Both the position numbers and the translations under genes were made by a program. 64,000 nucleotides of DNA, taken from contig JADJUP010000039.1 of assembly GCA_016716965.1 (NCBI GenBank), forward strand, positions 1 to 64,000, read 5' to 3'. The stretch's first letter is position 1. Every line of letters begins with the position of its first letter. The notes under the pieces are model-generated. The model worked only from the letters and a program-made list of their open reading frames with translations, was not told the DNA's origin and searched no databases. This stretch comes from Sulfuritalea sp. GTDB taxonomy: Bacteria; Pseudomonadota; Gammaproteobacteria; Burkholderiales; Rhodocyclaceae. Positions 26,001 through 34,337 of the stretch are shown piece by piece.

Positions 26001-26336
26001 TCAGCGCGACAGGATCCATTCCACGAGGTTCTTGATCTTCGCCGCGTCACGCGTGGCGACGCTGCCGTGCTTTTCCTCGACGCCGTCGATCTTGACCTTG
26101 CTCGGCTCGGAAACGTGCTTGCTCAACTTGGCCATCGCTTCCGGCTTGCCCTTGTACTTGGCCGCGGTCTCCTTGAACGAGGGGCCGTCCTTCTTCTTGT
26201 CGACGCTGTGGCACTTGATGCATTTGCTGTCTTCCAGGAGCTGCACCGCGGCAGCTTCGTCAGCGGCGAAGGCCGGCGCGGCCAGGGCAAAAAAAACGAA
26301 TGGAACGGCGATGGCGAGCTTGAAGTTGCGAGTCAT
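26001..26336 (-). CDS. Small monoheme class I-like cytochrome c, atypical distal ligand
   Basis: 111 aa from ATG 26336 (AGGAT 8 nt upstream). Signal peptide 1-24; CIKCH at 39-43; C-terminal helix IKNLVEWILSR as in c551-type proteins. Where such proteins carry the distal Met before the last helix, this one has EEKHGSVA (H90). The only Met after the signal, M68, is far from that site. His/His coordination or use of M68 is therefore possible. First gene of the multiheme transcription unit; MtoD-like by position and size. Confidence 0.87.
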   Translation of the reverse strand: MTRNFKLAIAVPFVFFALAAPAFAADEAAAVQLLEDSKCIKCHSVDKKKDGPSFKETAAKYKGKPEAMAKLSKHVSEPSKVKIDGVEEKHGSVATRDAAKIKNLVEWILSR

Positions 26337-26509
26337 TTTGAGATCCTGTCTGGACATGGAGTCGGGAAATTTCATGAAAGGCATTTAGCCACGCGAAAAC
26401 GCCAATCGCCATGGTCATAGGATGGGAATGACAGAGTCCTTCGACCCTGCTCGCATCAGACTTTGGTCTTAGTCCCGCAATCGGAGTGAATGCTAAGATT
26501 CCCCGCGCA
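26337..26509. promoter_or_regulatory. Divergent control region of multiheme cluster and NarX/NarL pair
   Basis: 173 bp between the monoheme cytochrome and the sensor kinase. A TAAGAT at 26494-26499 faces the kinase and would put transcription start only a few bases before ATG 26510, but no matching -35 is visible. No clear palindrome was found. Confidence 0.4.
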
Positions 26510-27937
26510 ATGATCCATTCTCCCGTCCAGGCCGCTCGCGAAGCGGCCTCTGCTCCCAAGCCCTTCGACCGTGTCAGCTTCTCGCGCCAGTTTCACCTTG
26601 GCGCTTTGGTCTGGCTGATCGTGGCAATGGTGGTGTCCGGCCTATGGCTCAGCCGCCAGATCGAACAAAGCTCACTGAACCGCGCCGCCGCGATCGCCGC
26701 GGTGTATGTGGAAAGCATCCTGGTGGCGCAATTGCATAGCCGGACCCAACTGGCAGAGTTCGACGCCCAGACCCACGCCGAACTGGACCGCGTGTTCCTG
26801 CGCGGTCCATTGCAACGCAAGGTGGTCCGTTTCAAGCTGTGGAATGCGGAAGGCACGATCGTCTACAGCAGCGACCATGCGCAGGTCGGACGCAGCTTCC
26901 CGGTCGACGACATGCTGGCCGAGGCGCTGACGGGAAATCTGCAATCGCGGGTTTCCGACCTGACCGACGACGACAACCAGCCCGAACGCGAGCGCTGGTC
27001 CCGCCTGCTCGAGGTCTATGTCCCTCTGCGAGCCCCCGCCACGGGGGCGGTCATCGGCGTCGCCGAGTTCTACCACTCGATGGAAAACCTCGGCAAGGAC
27101 ATCCACCTGGCCCAGCAGCGAAGCTGGATGCTGGTCAGCGTCACCACGATCGCGCTCTACCTGGCGCTGCTCGGACTGGTGCGCCGGGCCAACAATACCA
27201 TCGTCGACCAACGCCAGGATTTGCGCGAGCAGTTGCAGCAGTTGCGTGCCTCGCTGGCGGAAAACCGCAGCATGCGCCTTCAGTTGCGCGAAGCCGGCGA
27301 ACGGACGACCACACTCAATGAAAAGGCCCTGCACCGCCTTGCCGCCGACCTGCACGATGGCCCGGCGCAGGACCTTTCGTTCGCGCTGCTGCGCTTCGAC
27401 GACCTGGTCGCAGTATGCGGTTGCGGTCCTTCCGGCGATCTCGAAGCGATGCGCGAGGCGCTGCGCCGGGCGCTCGAGGAATTGCGCGGCATCGCCAGCG
27501 GCATAGGCATTCCGGGCATCGCCGAGCTGTCGCTGGCGGCGACGCTGCGGCGCGCCGTGCTCGACTTCGAACACCGCACGGCGACCGCAGTCGAAGCGGA
27601 GATCGACAATACGCTCGACCAGGCCTCGATCGCGACCAAGATCACCGCCTATCGGGTGCTGCAGGAATCGCTCAACAACGCCTGGCAGCACGCGCCCGGC
27701 AATCCGCCCCAGGTGCGGGTGCGGGCCGCCGGCAGCGAGGTCGGCATCGAGGTGTTCAACGCCGGCGCCGGCTTCGATCCGGCGCAAGTCGATGCCGGCG
27801 GTCGGCTCGGGATTGCCTTCATGCGCGAGCGGGTGCGACTGCTGGGAGGCAGCTTCGATCTCGAATCCGCGCCAGGCCAGGGCACGCGCGTCCTGGTGCG
27901 CCTTCCCCTTTCGCCGGAAACGTCACCGCATGACTGA
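26510..27937 (+). CDS. NarX-like sensor histidine kinase
   Basis: 475 aa from ATG 26510; a GTG at 26486 in the same frame is possible. TM1 about 28-47, periplasmic CACHE-like sensor about 48-205 (VVRFKLWNAEGTIVYSSD), TM2 about 206-224, coiled coil 235-265, HisKA_3 with H282 in LAADLHDGPAQDLS, and a HATPase domain with QESLNNAWQHA and GGRLGIAFM. This is the NarX/DegS class that pairs with NarL regulators. The regulator overlaps it. Divergent from the multiheme operon, which it probably controls (inference); signal unknown. Confidence 0.88.
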   Translation: MIHSPVQAAREAASAPKPFDRVSFSRQFHLGALVWLIVAMVVSGLWLSRQIEQSSLNRAAAIAAVYVESILVAQLHSRTQLAEFDAQTHAELDRVFLRGPLQRKVVRFKLWNAEGTIVYSSDHAQVGRSFPVDDMLAEALTGNLQSRVSDLTDDDNQPERERWSRLLEVYVPLRAPATGAVIGVAEFYHSMENLGKDIHLAQQRSWMLVSVTTIALYLALLGLVRRANNTIVDQRQDLREQLQQLRASLAENRSMRLQLREAGERTTTLNEKALHRLAADLHDGPAQDLSFALLRFDDLVAVCGCGPSGDLEAMREALRRALEELRGIASGIGIPGIAELSLAATLRRAVLDFEHRTATAVEAEIDNTLDQASIATKITAYRVLQESLNNAWQHAPGNPPQVRVRAAGSEVGIEVFNAGAGFDPAQVDAGGRLGIAFMRERVRLLGGSFDLESAPGQGTRVLVRLPLSPETSPHD

Positions 27938-28574
27938 ATCGATCCGCATCATCATCATCGATGACCACCCGCTGTTTCGCGCCGGCGTCGCCCATTCGCT
28001 GGGCGTCGAACCGGACTTCACCGTGATTGGCCAGGCCGAAAACGGCGAAGACGGCATCGATCTGGCGAAAAGCTTGCGTCCCGACGTGGTGATGCTCGAT
28101 GTTTCCATGCCGGGCATAGACGGCATCGCGACGGCCGCGCGCATCGCCGCGGCACTGCCGGAAACGCGCATCATCATGCTCACAGTATCGGAGAACGAGG
28201 ACAGCCTGATGGCCGCGCTGAAGGCCGGCGCGCATGGCTATGTGCTCAAGGGCGTGTCATCGATCGAACTGCGCGCGATCATCCGCCGCGTGGCCGGCGG
28301 CGAGGCCTATGTCACGCCGCTGCTGGCCGGAAAGATGCTGACCGAGCTATCGCGCCCCAGCGGCCCGGCCTATCTTGAAGAATTGACCAAGCGCGAAGTC
28401 GAAGTGCTCGAACTATTGAGCCAGGGACTGGCCAACCGCGAAATCGGCGAGCGCCTGCATCTGGCGGAAAAGACCATCAAGCACCACATCAGCGGCATCC
28501 TGCAAAAACTCCAGGTTCGCTCGCGAACCGAAGCGGCGATCATCGCCCTCAAGCACGCCGCGCCGCAGCGCTGA
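27930..28574 (+). CDS. NarL/FixJ-family response regulator
   Basis: 214 aa. Receiver domain with IIDDHPLFRAG, phospho-acceptor D57 in VVMLDVSMPG, then a LuxR-type helix-turn-helix: TKREVEVLELLSQGLANREI and AEKTIKHHISGILQKLQV. ATG overlaps the kinase stop by 8 nt, so kinase and regulator are co-translated. Probable regulator of the divergent multiheme cluster. Confidence 0.92.
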   Translation: MTESIRIIIIDDHPLFRAGVAHSLGVEPDFTVIGQAENGEDGIDLAKSLRPDVVMLDVSMPGIDGIATAARIAAALPETRIIMLTVSENEDSLMAALKAGAHGYVLKGVSSIELRAIIRRVAGGEAYVTPLLAGKMLTELSRPSGPAYLEELTKREVEVLELLSQGLANREIGERLHLAEKTIKHHISGILQKLQVRSRTEAAIIALKHAAPQR

Positions 28575-28575
28575 G

Positions 28576-28600
28576 GAAAGTCGGCGCCGATGGTACGGCG
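28576..28600 (+). repeat. Intergenic palindromic repeat, copy 2
   Basis: Begins GAAAGTCGGCGC and ends GGTACGGCG, directly after the narL-type gene stop and before the convergent thioredoxin-like gene. Confidence 0.6.
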
Positions 28601-28612
28601 ATGGCGGCCGGC

Positions 28613-28930
28613 TTAGCCGGCAGTTTCAATCCGCGCCAGTGCGTTCTCGATTTCCGTTGTATCGGCCGGGCGCACCAGGCGCGCCACTTCGACACCCTGG
28701 CGCAGGAACACCAGGGTCGGCCACAGCTTGACGCGAAAGCTGCGCCCCAGGCGACGGCCCGGTCCGTCCTCGACCTTCACATGGCGCAATCCGGGATGCG
28801 CCGCCAGTGCGGCCGCGATCAGGGGCTGGGCGCGGGCGCAATGGCCGCACCACGAGGTACCGAATTCGACCACCAACGGTTCCGCGATCGCGTCGATTTC
28901 CTCGCGGGTCGGCTCCACCGCGTCGTTCAT
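28613..28930 (-). CDS. Thioredoxin-like protein
   Basis: 105 aa from ATG 28930, overlapping the ispD stop (ATGA). Thioredoxin fold with active site SWCGHCARAQ, cis-Pro in LWPTLVFLRQG, and no signal peptide, so cytoplasmic. Likely a dithiol oxidoreductase of unknown target. A possible upstream in-frame ATG at 28957 would overlap ispD more and lacks support. Confidence 0.87.
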   Translation of the reverse strand: MNDAVEPTREEIDAIAEPLVVEFGTSWCGHCARAQPLIAAALAAHPGLRHVKVEDGPGRRLGRSFRVKLWPTLVFLRQGVEVARLVRPADTTEIENALARIETAG

Positions 28931-29634
28931 TCCGCCCCCCGGCTTTGCAGGATCCACTCCGCCAGTTGCAGGTCGCGCGGCCAGGTCACCTTGAGGTTGC
29001 TGGCGTCAGCCGCGACCAGGCGCGGCGACAGTCCCAGCGTTTCGATGGCGCTGGCCTCGTCGGTGACGCTGGGCACGAAATCGAGGGCGTCGAGCAGCAG
29101 TCGGTGGCGGAACATCTGCGGCGTCTGGGCCTGCCACAGGCCGTCACGCGGCACGGTCTGCAGCACGTGGCCGCGTTCGTCGCCGCGCTTCAGGGTATCG
29201 GCGACCGGCACAGCGAGCAGGCCGCCGGCATCATCACTTCCGACTTCGGCAATCAGCTTTTCGACCAGCGCGACGGTCAGGCAGGGCCGCGCCGCGTCGT
29301 GCACCAGCACCCAGTCGTCGCCGCTGGCGCCGGGTTCGGCGGCCATCGCGCGCAAGCCGCCGGTAACGCTGGCGGCACGGGTTTCACCGCCGCAGCGCAG
29401 GACGCGCAGCTTTGGTCCCAGCGATTCCATCATCGGTCCCGGCCAATGGCTGTCGTCTGGCGCCAGCACGACGAATACGCTCGAAATCGCCGGCGTCGCG
29501 CACAGGGTCGCCAGCGCGTGCCAGATCATCGGCCGCCCGGCCAGCGGCAGGTATTGCTTGGGTAGCGCGGCGCCATCCTGCCCGCCCATGCGTGAGCCGG
29601 AACCGGCAGCGGGAACCAGTGCGTGATATCTCAT
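28927..29634 (-). CDS. ispD: 2-C-methyl-D-erythritol 4-phosphate cytidylyltransferase
   Basis: Third enzyme of the MEP pathway (235 aa). N-terminal nucleotide-binding motif LVPAAGSGSRMGG, the VLVHDAARPC motif and LWQAQTPQMFR are all present. Co-translated with a thioredoxin-like gene rather than ispF. Confidence 0.96.
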   Translation of the reverse strand: MRYHALVPAAGSGSRMGGQDGAALPKQYLPLAGRPMIWHALATLCATPAISSVFVVLAPDDSHWPGPMMESLGPKLRVLRCGGETRAASVTGGLRAMAAEPGASGDDWVLVHDAARPCLTVALVEKLIAEVGSDDAGGLLAVPVADTLKRGDERGHVLQTVPRDGLWQAQTPQMFRHRLLLDALDFVPSVTDEASAIETLGLSPRLVAADASNLKVTWPRDLQLAEWILQSRGAE

Positions 29635-29650
29635 GGACGGATTCTATAAT
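29623..29650 (+). promoter_or_regulatory. Promoter of the DUF4010/MgtC-type gene
   Basis: Perfect -10 TATAAT at 29645-29650 with a weak -35 (GTGATA, 29623-29628) at 16 bp, overlapping the ispD start on the other strand. Leader of about 25 nt to ATG 29681. Confidence 0.6.
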
Positions 29651-29680
29651 CAGGCTATAAGACATTGCGCGGGAAATCCC

Positions 29681-30937
29681 ATGTTCGCCGGCGGAACCGA
29701 GTACGAAAGCCTGCAGGCCTTTGCCACCAGCATCGGCATCGGGCTCTTGATCGGTCTTGAGCGCGAGCGTCAGTCCGACCTCAAGGCCGGCTTGCGCACT
29801 TTCGCCCTGGTCGGCCTGCTCGGCTGCGTCAGTGCGCTGCTGGCACAGATCACGGACAGCGGCTGGATCATCGCCGCCGGCCTGCTCGCCGTGGCCGCCA
29901 TGATGATCGCCGCCCATGTCTCCGATCCGCTCGACACCGGTGATCCGGGCACCACCTCGGTGGTCGCCCTGATGGTCTGCTACGCCCTGGGCGCCATGGT
30001 CTGGTACGGCCATGCCTCCGTCGCGGTGACACTGGCGATCGCAACGACCGTGCTGCTCTACTTCAAGGCGCAGTTGCATGGCATCTCAAAAAACATGTCG
30101 CCTGTGGACCTCTTGTCGATCCTGCAGTTCGGCGTGCTGGCGCTGGTGATCCTGCCGATGCTGCCCGACCGCGATTTCGGCCCCTACGACGCCCTGAACC
30201 CGCGCAACATCTGGTGGATGGTGGTACTGATCTCCGGCGTCTCGCTGGCGGGCTACACCGCCCTGCGCATCGTCGGCGGCCGCCACGGCGCGGCGCTGAT
30301 CGGAATTTTCGGGGGTCTGGTCTCGTCCACCGCAACGACCATGATCTTCGCCCGCCACGCGCGAACCCATGTGGAACTGGCACGCACCGCGATGGTGGTC
30401 ATCCTGCTCGCCAACATCGTGGTGCTTGTGCGCCTGTCGGTGGTTTCCTTCGTCGTCGCGCCGGAAATCCTGCCGCCGCTGGTCGCGGTGCTGGGTGCGG
30501 GCCTGGTGCTGGGCGTCGGCGCCACGCTGTGGGGCTGGCGCCAGTTGCAGGGCGGAGACTCGCTGCCCTTGCCGCAGGTTGCCAACCCGACCGAAATAAA
30601 AACCGCGGTGACCTTCGGTGCCCTCTACGCCCTGGTCCTGGTGCTCTCGGCCTGGCTGCAGGACATCGCCGGCAGCCGCGGCCTCTACCTGCTGGCGCTG
30701 GCCTCGGGCCTGACCGACGTCGATGCGATCACGCTGTCCTCGCTGCGCATGTTCGGCATGGGCAAACTGAGCGAAGCCCAGGCCATTACCGCGATCACGC
30801 TGGCAACGCTTTCCAACCTCGCCTTCAAGACCGGGCTGGTGGTTGTCATCGGCGGTGCGGCGCTGGCGCGCTTCACGCTGCCCGGCTTTGCCGCCATTGC
30901 CGCCGGACTGGTCGGCGGCCTCCTGTTGATGGAGTGA
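29681..30937 (+). CDS. MgtC/SapB and DUF4010 membrane protein
   Basis: 418 aa from ATG 29681, downstream of a consensus -10. N-terminal MgtC/SapB-like part with GIGLLIGLERERQSD and LRTFALVGLLG (about 10-45), followed by a DUF4010 domain; about twelve hydrophobic segments. DUF4010 proteins are uncharacterised; MgtC relatives act in Mg2+ stress. Three bases before the amrBA start, so probably co-transcribed with the Amr genes. Confidence 0.85.
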   Translation: MFAGGTEYESLQAFATSIGIGLLIGLERERQSDLKAGLRTFALVGLLGCVSALLAQITDSGWIIAAGLLAVAAMMIAAHVSDPLDTGDPGTTSVVALMVCYALGAMVWYGHASVAVTLAIATTVLLYFKAQLHGISKNMSPVDLLSILQFGVLALVILPMLPDRDFGPYDALNPRNIWWMVVLISGVSLAGYTALRIVGGRHGAALIGIFGGLVSSTATTMIFARHARTHVELARTAMVVILLANIVVLVRLSVVSFVVAPEILPPLVAVLGAGLVLGVGATLWGWRQLQGGDSLPLPQVANPTEIKTAVTFGALYALVLVLSAWLQDIAGSRGLYLLALASGLTDVDAITLSSLRMFGMGKLSEAQAITAITLATLSNLAFKTGLVVVIGGAALARFTLPGFAAIAAGLVGGLLLME

Positions 30938-30939
30938 CC

Positions 30940-32325
30940 ATGAACACCACAACCACAACTACCACCACACTGCGCCCGGCGGCCGTCGCCGGCATGTTCT
31001 ACCCGGGCGATGTCGCCAGCCTGCGCGATGAACTCGCCACCTGCCTTGCCGGCGCCGTATCGTCGGCGCCGACTCCTGGAACCGGGCTGCTCAAGGCCGT
31101 CATCGTGCCGCATGCCGGCTACATCTATTCGGGCGGCACCGCAGGCAAGGCGTATGCCCTGCTTGCCCCGCTGGCCGGACGCATCCGCCGCGTGGTGCTG
31201 CTCGGCCCCTGCCACCGGGTTTCGGTGTCCGGCCTGGCGGCACCGACGGTGCAGGCCTTCGCCACGCCGCTGGGGAGGATCGCCGTCGACCGCGCGGCGC
31301 TCGACGGCCTCGCCGACCTGCCGCAGATCGTGGCCAGCGACGCCGCCCACGCCCAGGAACATTCGCTGGAAGTGCAACTGCCCTTCCTGCAGACCGTGCT
31401 CGGCGATTTCAAGCTGGTGCCACTGGCCGTCGGCCAGACCGGCGCTGCGCAAGTCGCCCAGGTCATCGACCGGCTCTGGGGTGGGCCGGAAACACTGATC
31501 GTGATCAGCTCCGACCTGTCGCATTTCCATGGCTATGCCGAAGCGCGCAAGATCGACCATGCCACCGCCGAGCGCATCCTCGCGCTGGACCAGCTGACCA
31601 GCTTCGAGCAGGCCTGCGGCGCGCTGCCGATCAACGGCCTGCTGGCCGTGGCCCGCCGGCGCGGCCTGCGCATCGAACGCATCGCGCAGTGCAACTCCGG
31701 CGACACGGCCGGCGACAAGGGGCGCGTGGTCGGCTATGCATCATTTGCGCTCTACGAAGCGCCGGCGGCCACTGCCGACGATCCCGGCCCGGCGCTGCTG
31801 GTGCGCGCGCGCAATGCCATCGCCGCACAACTCGGACAGCCGACGCGGGCGGAACCGGCGCATCCGGGCCTGGAGCAGCCCGGCGCCACCTTCGTCACCT
31901 TGACCCAGGACGGGGCTTTGCGCGGCTGCATCGGCTCGCTCGAAGCGCATCGCGTGCTCGAACAAGACGTGCGCGCCAATGCCGTCGCCGCCGCCTTCCG
32001 CGACCCGCGCTTTCCGCCGCTGACCCTGGCCGAACTTGCGCGCACCCGCGTCGAGGTTTCCCTGCTGACCGCACCGCAGCCGATGATATTCACCGACGAA
32101 ACCGACGCCCTGCGCCAGTTGCGGCCCGGCGTCGACGGCATCATCTTCAGCGCCGGCCAGCGACGCAGCACCTTCCTGCCGCAGGTTTGGGAACAACTGC
32201 CAGACCCGCGCCAGTTCATGGCCCACCTGAAACAGAAGGCCGGCCTGCCTGCCGACTACTGGTCGCCCGAGGTCAGACTGCAACGCTACGAGGTACGCAA
32301 ATGGAAAGAAGCGACAGCGCACTGA
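30940..32325 (+). CDS. AmrB-AmrA (Memo-AMMECR1) fusion protein
   Basis: 461 aa. An N-terminal run of eight Thr follows MN. The Memo/AmrB domain (about 12-275) has VAGMFYPGD, VPHAGYIYSGG, EHSLEVQLPFLQ and SSDLSHF, the conserved His/Cys metal-like site. The AMMECR1/AmrA domain (about 285-455) carries the hallmark LRGCIGSL. Together with the downstream radical SAM protein it makes the AmmeMemoRadiSam set, for which no reaction is established. Overlaps amrS by 25 nt. Confidence 0.9.
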   Translation: MNTTTTTTTTLRPAAVAGMFYPGDVASLRDELATCLAGAVSSAPTPGTGLLKAVIVPHAGYIYSGGTAGKAYALLAPLAGRIRRVVLLGPCHRVSVSGLAAPTVQAFATPLGRIAVDRAALDGLADLPQIVASDAAHAQEHSLEVQLPFLQTVLGDFKLVPLAVGQTGAAQVAQVIDRLWGGPETLIVISSDLSHFHGYAEARKIDHATAERILALDQLTSFEQACGALPINGLLAVARRRGLRIERIAQCNSGDTAGDKGRVVGYASFALYEAPAATADDPGPALLVRARNAIAAQLGQPTRAEPAHPGLEQPGATFVTLTQDGALRGCIGSLEAHRVLEQDVRANAVAAAFRDPRFPPLTLAELARTRVEVSLLTAPQPMIFTDETDALRQLRPGVDGIIFSAGQRRSTFLPQVWEQLPDPRQFMAHLKQKAGLPADYWSPEVRLQRYEVRKWKEATAH

Positions 32326-33398
32326 GCGGCGTTCCCGCGCGCTGGTGGCACAGGCTGGACGACGGCCGCATCCAGTGCGACCTCTGCCCGCGCGACTGTC
32401 GGTTGCACGAGGGCCAGCGCGCCGCCTGCTTCGTGCGCGCCATGCAGGGCGGCGAAATGCTGCTGACCACCTATGGCCGCAGTTCGGGCTTCTGCATCGA
32501 CCCGATCGAAAAGAAGCCGCTCAACAATTTCTACCCTGGCTCCAGCGTGCTGTCCTTCGGCACCGCCGGCTGCAACCTGGCCTGCAAGTTCTGCCAGAAC
32601 TGGGACATCTCCAAGTCACGCGACATGGACCGCCTGATGGACGACGCTACGCCGCAGGCCATCGCCCGCGCCGCGCAAAAACACGGCTCGCACAGCGTCG
32701 CCTTCACCTACAACGATCCGGTGATCTTTGCCGAGTATGCAATGGACACGGCGGACGCTTGCCAGGCGCTGGGCATCAAGACCGTCGCCGTCACCGCAGG
32801 CTACATGCACCTGGCGCCCGCGCGCGAGTTCTACTCCAGGATGGACGCCGCCAACGTCGACCTCAAGGCGTTCACCGATGACTTCTACGTCAAGCTCTGC
32901 GGCGCGAAACTGCAGCCGGTGCTCGACATTCTGTCCATGATCCACCATGAGACCGACTGTTGGCTGGAGATCACCACCTTGCTGATCCCGGGCAAGAATG
33001 ACGGCGACGCCGAACTCAAGGCGCTGGCGGCCTGGGTGGCCAAGGAACTCGGACCGGACGTGCCGGTGCATTTCAGCGCCTTCCATCCCGACTGGAAGAT
33101 GAACGACATCCCCGCCACGCCGCCCGCGACCCTGGCCCGCGCGCGCCACATCGCCATGGAAGCCGGGCTGCGTTACGTCTATACCGGCAACGTACACGAC
33201 AAGGCCGGTGACGCCACGCTCTGCCCCGGCTGCGGCAAGACCGTGGTCCAGCGCGACTGGTACCGCATCCTCGCATACGCGCTGGACGACACGGGCCATT
33301 GCCGTCACTGCGGCACCGCCATCGCCGGACGCTTCGGCGCCTTCGCTGAGCCCTTCGGACCGCGACGGATACCGGTAAGGCTCCATGCAGGCGCCTGA
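32301..33398 (+). CDS. amrS: AmmeMemoRadiSam system radical SAM enzyme
   Basis: 365 aa. Radical SAM cluster motif CNLACKFC (C91, C95, C98) after GTAG. The N-terminal Cys group CDLCPRDC with C43 and a C-terminal CPGCG with CRHCG suggest additional metal or Fe-S sites. It resembles activating enzymes of glycyl-radical proteins (PflA-like), but no glycyl-radical enzyme is in the window. Coupled to the AmrB-AmrA fusion upstream. Substrate unknown. Confidence 0.92.
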   Translation: MERSDSALSGVPARWWHRLDDGRIQCDLCPRDCRLHEGQRAACFVRAMQGGEMLLTTYGRSSGFCIDPIEKKPLNNFYPGSSVLSFGTAGCNLACKFCQNWDISKSRDMDRLMDDATPQAIARAAQKHGSHSVAFTYNDPVIFAEYAMDTADACQALGIKTVAVTAGYMHLAPAREFYSRMDAANVDLKAFTDDFYVKLCGAKLQPVLDILSMIHHETDCWLEITTLLIPGKNDGDAELKALAAWVAKELGPDVPVHFSAFHPDWKMNDIPATPPATLARARHIAMEAGLRYVYTGNVHDKAGDATLCPGCGKTVVQRDWYRILAYALDDTGHCRHCGTAIAGRFGAFAEPFGPRRIPVRLHAGA

Positions 33399-33816
33399 TC
33401 CGATCGCGTCTGGCGCCATGAATGATGGCTTCCTGCGCTGGGTGCCGCTGTTCCGCATCGGATTCGCCGCGACGCTGGTCGTCGTCAGCTACCTCGCCGT
33501 CACGCCCACGGAACACAAGGTGTCGCACCTCGTCAGCGACAAGCTGAACCACATGGCGGCCTTCCTGGTGCTGGCCGCCCTGCTCGACTTTTCCGTACCC
33601 CGCGTGGAATTCACCATCGCCAAGGCCGGCGCGCTGCTCGGCTATGGACTGCTGATCGAAATCGTGCAGTACTTCCTGCCCTTCCGCCAGTTCTCGCTGC
33701 TCGATCTTGCGGTGGATGCGCTCGGCCTCGCCGCCTACGCACTGCTGCGCCCGCTGTGCCGCCGCCTGCCAATCCTGCGCGAGCGCTGGCAGGGCGGAGC
33801 CACTCGAAACGCATGA
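33385..33816 (+). CDS. VanZ-family membrane protein
   Basis: 143 aa (ATG 33385; ATG 33418 equally possible). Four hydrophobic helices with the VanZ-like segments SDKLNHMAAFLVLAALL and LIEIVQYFLPFRQFSLLD. VanZ relatives are membrane proteins of unclear role, some giving teicoplanin resistance. Overlaps amrS by 14 nt and the next GNAT gene by 4. Confidence 0.82.
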   Translation: MQAPDPIASGAMNDGFLRWVPLFRIGFAATLVVVSYLAVTPTEHKVSHLVSDKLNHMAAFLVLAALLDFSVPRVEFTIAKAGALLGYGLLIEIVQYFLPFRQFSLLDLAVDALGLAAYALLRPLCRRLPILRERWQGGATRNA

Positions 33817-34337
33817 TGTCGATAAGAAAATTGCTGGCGCCGGATCTCGATGCGGCGCTGTCTATCATCAACGAAGCCGCCCAGGCCTATCGCGGCGTGA
33901 TCCCCGCCGACCGGTGGCATGAGCCCTACATGCCGCGCGATGAACTGGACGCCGAAATTGCGAACGGCGTCATGTTCTGGGTTGCGGAAGAGGACGGACT
34001 GCTGTCGGGGGTGATGGGAATTCAGGACAAGGGCGCCGTCGCCCTGGTGCGCCATGCTTATGTCGCGCCGACCGTGCAGAGGAAAGGAGTGGGGACGATG
34101 CTCCTGCACCATGTGGCAAGTCTCACTGAACAGCCGCTGCTGATCGGCACCTGGGCGGACGCATCCTGGGCCATCGATTTCTATCGCCGAAACGGCTTTG
34201 AGCTGGTCCCGGAAAAGGACAAGGCTTCCCTGCTCCGCAAATACTGGTCGATCCCGGAGCGGCAGATTGAAACCTCGGTCGTGCTGGCCGATCGACGATG
34301 GATGGATGCCCGGCGGCAAGCCGAAGCGGAAGGCTGA
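33813..34337 (+). CDS. GNAT-family N-acetyltransferase
   Basis: 174 aa from ATG 33813 (overlap ATGA with the VanZ-like gene). Acetyl-CoA site VQRKGVGTMLLHHV and FYRRNGFELVPEKDK near the end mark the GNAT fold. Acceptor unknown. Last gene of the run starting at DUF4010. Confidence 0.85.
   Translation: MMSIRKLLAPDLDAALSIINEAAQAYRGVIPADRWHEPYMPRDELDAEIANGVMFWVAEEDGLLSGVMGIQDKGAVALVRHAYVAPTVQRKGVGTMLLHHVASLTEQPLLIGTWADASWAIDFYRRNGFELVPEKDKASLLRKYWSIPERQIETSVVLADRRWMDARRQAEAEG

Noticed and set aside
26470..26510. Leaderless promoter reading for the NarX-like kinase
   Set aside because: TAAGAT is suggestive, but there is no -35 at a workable distance.
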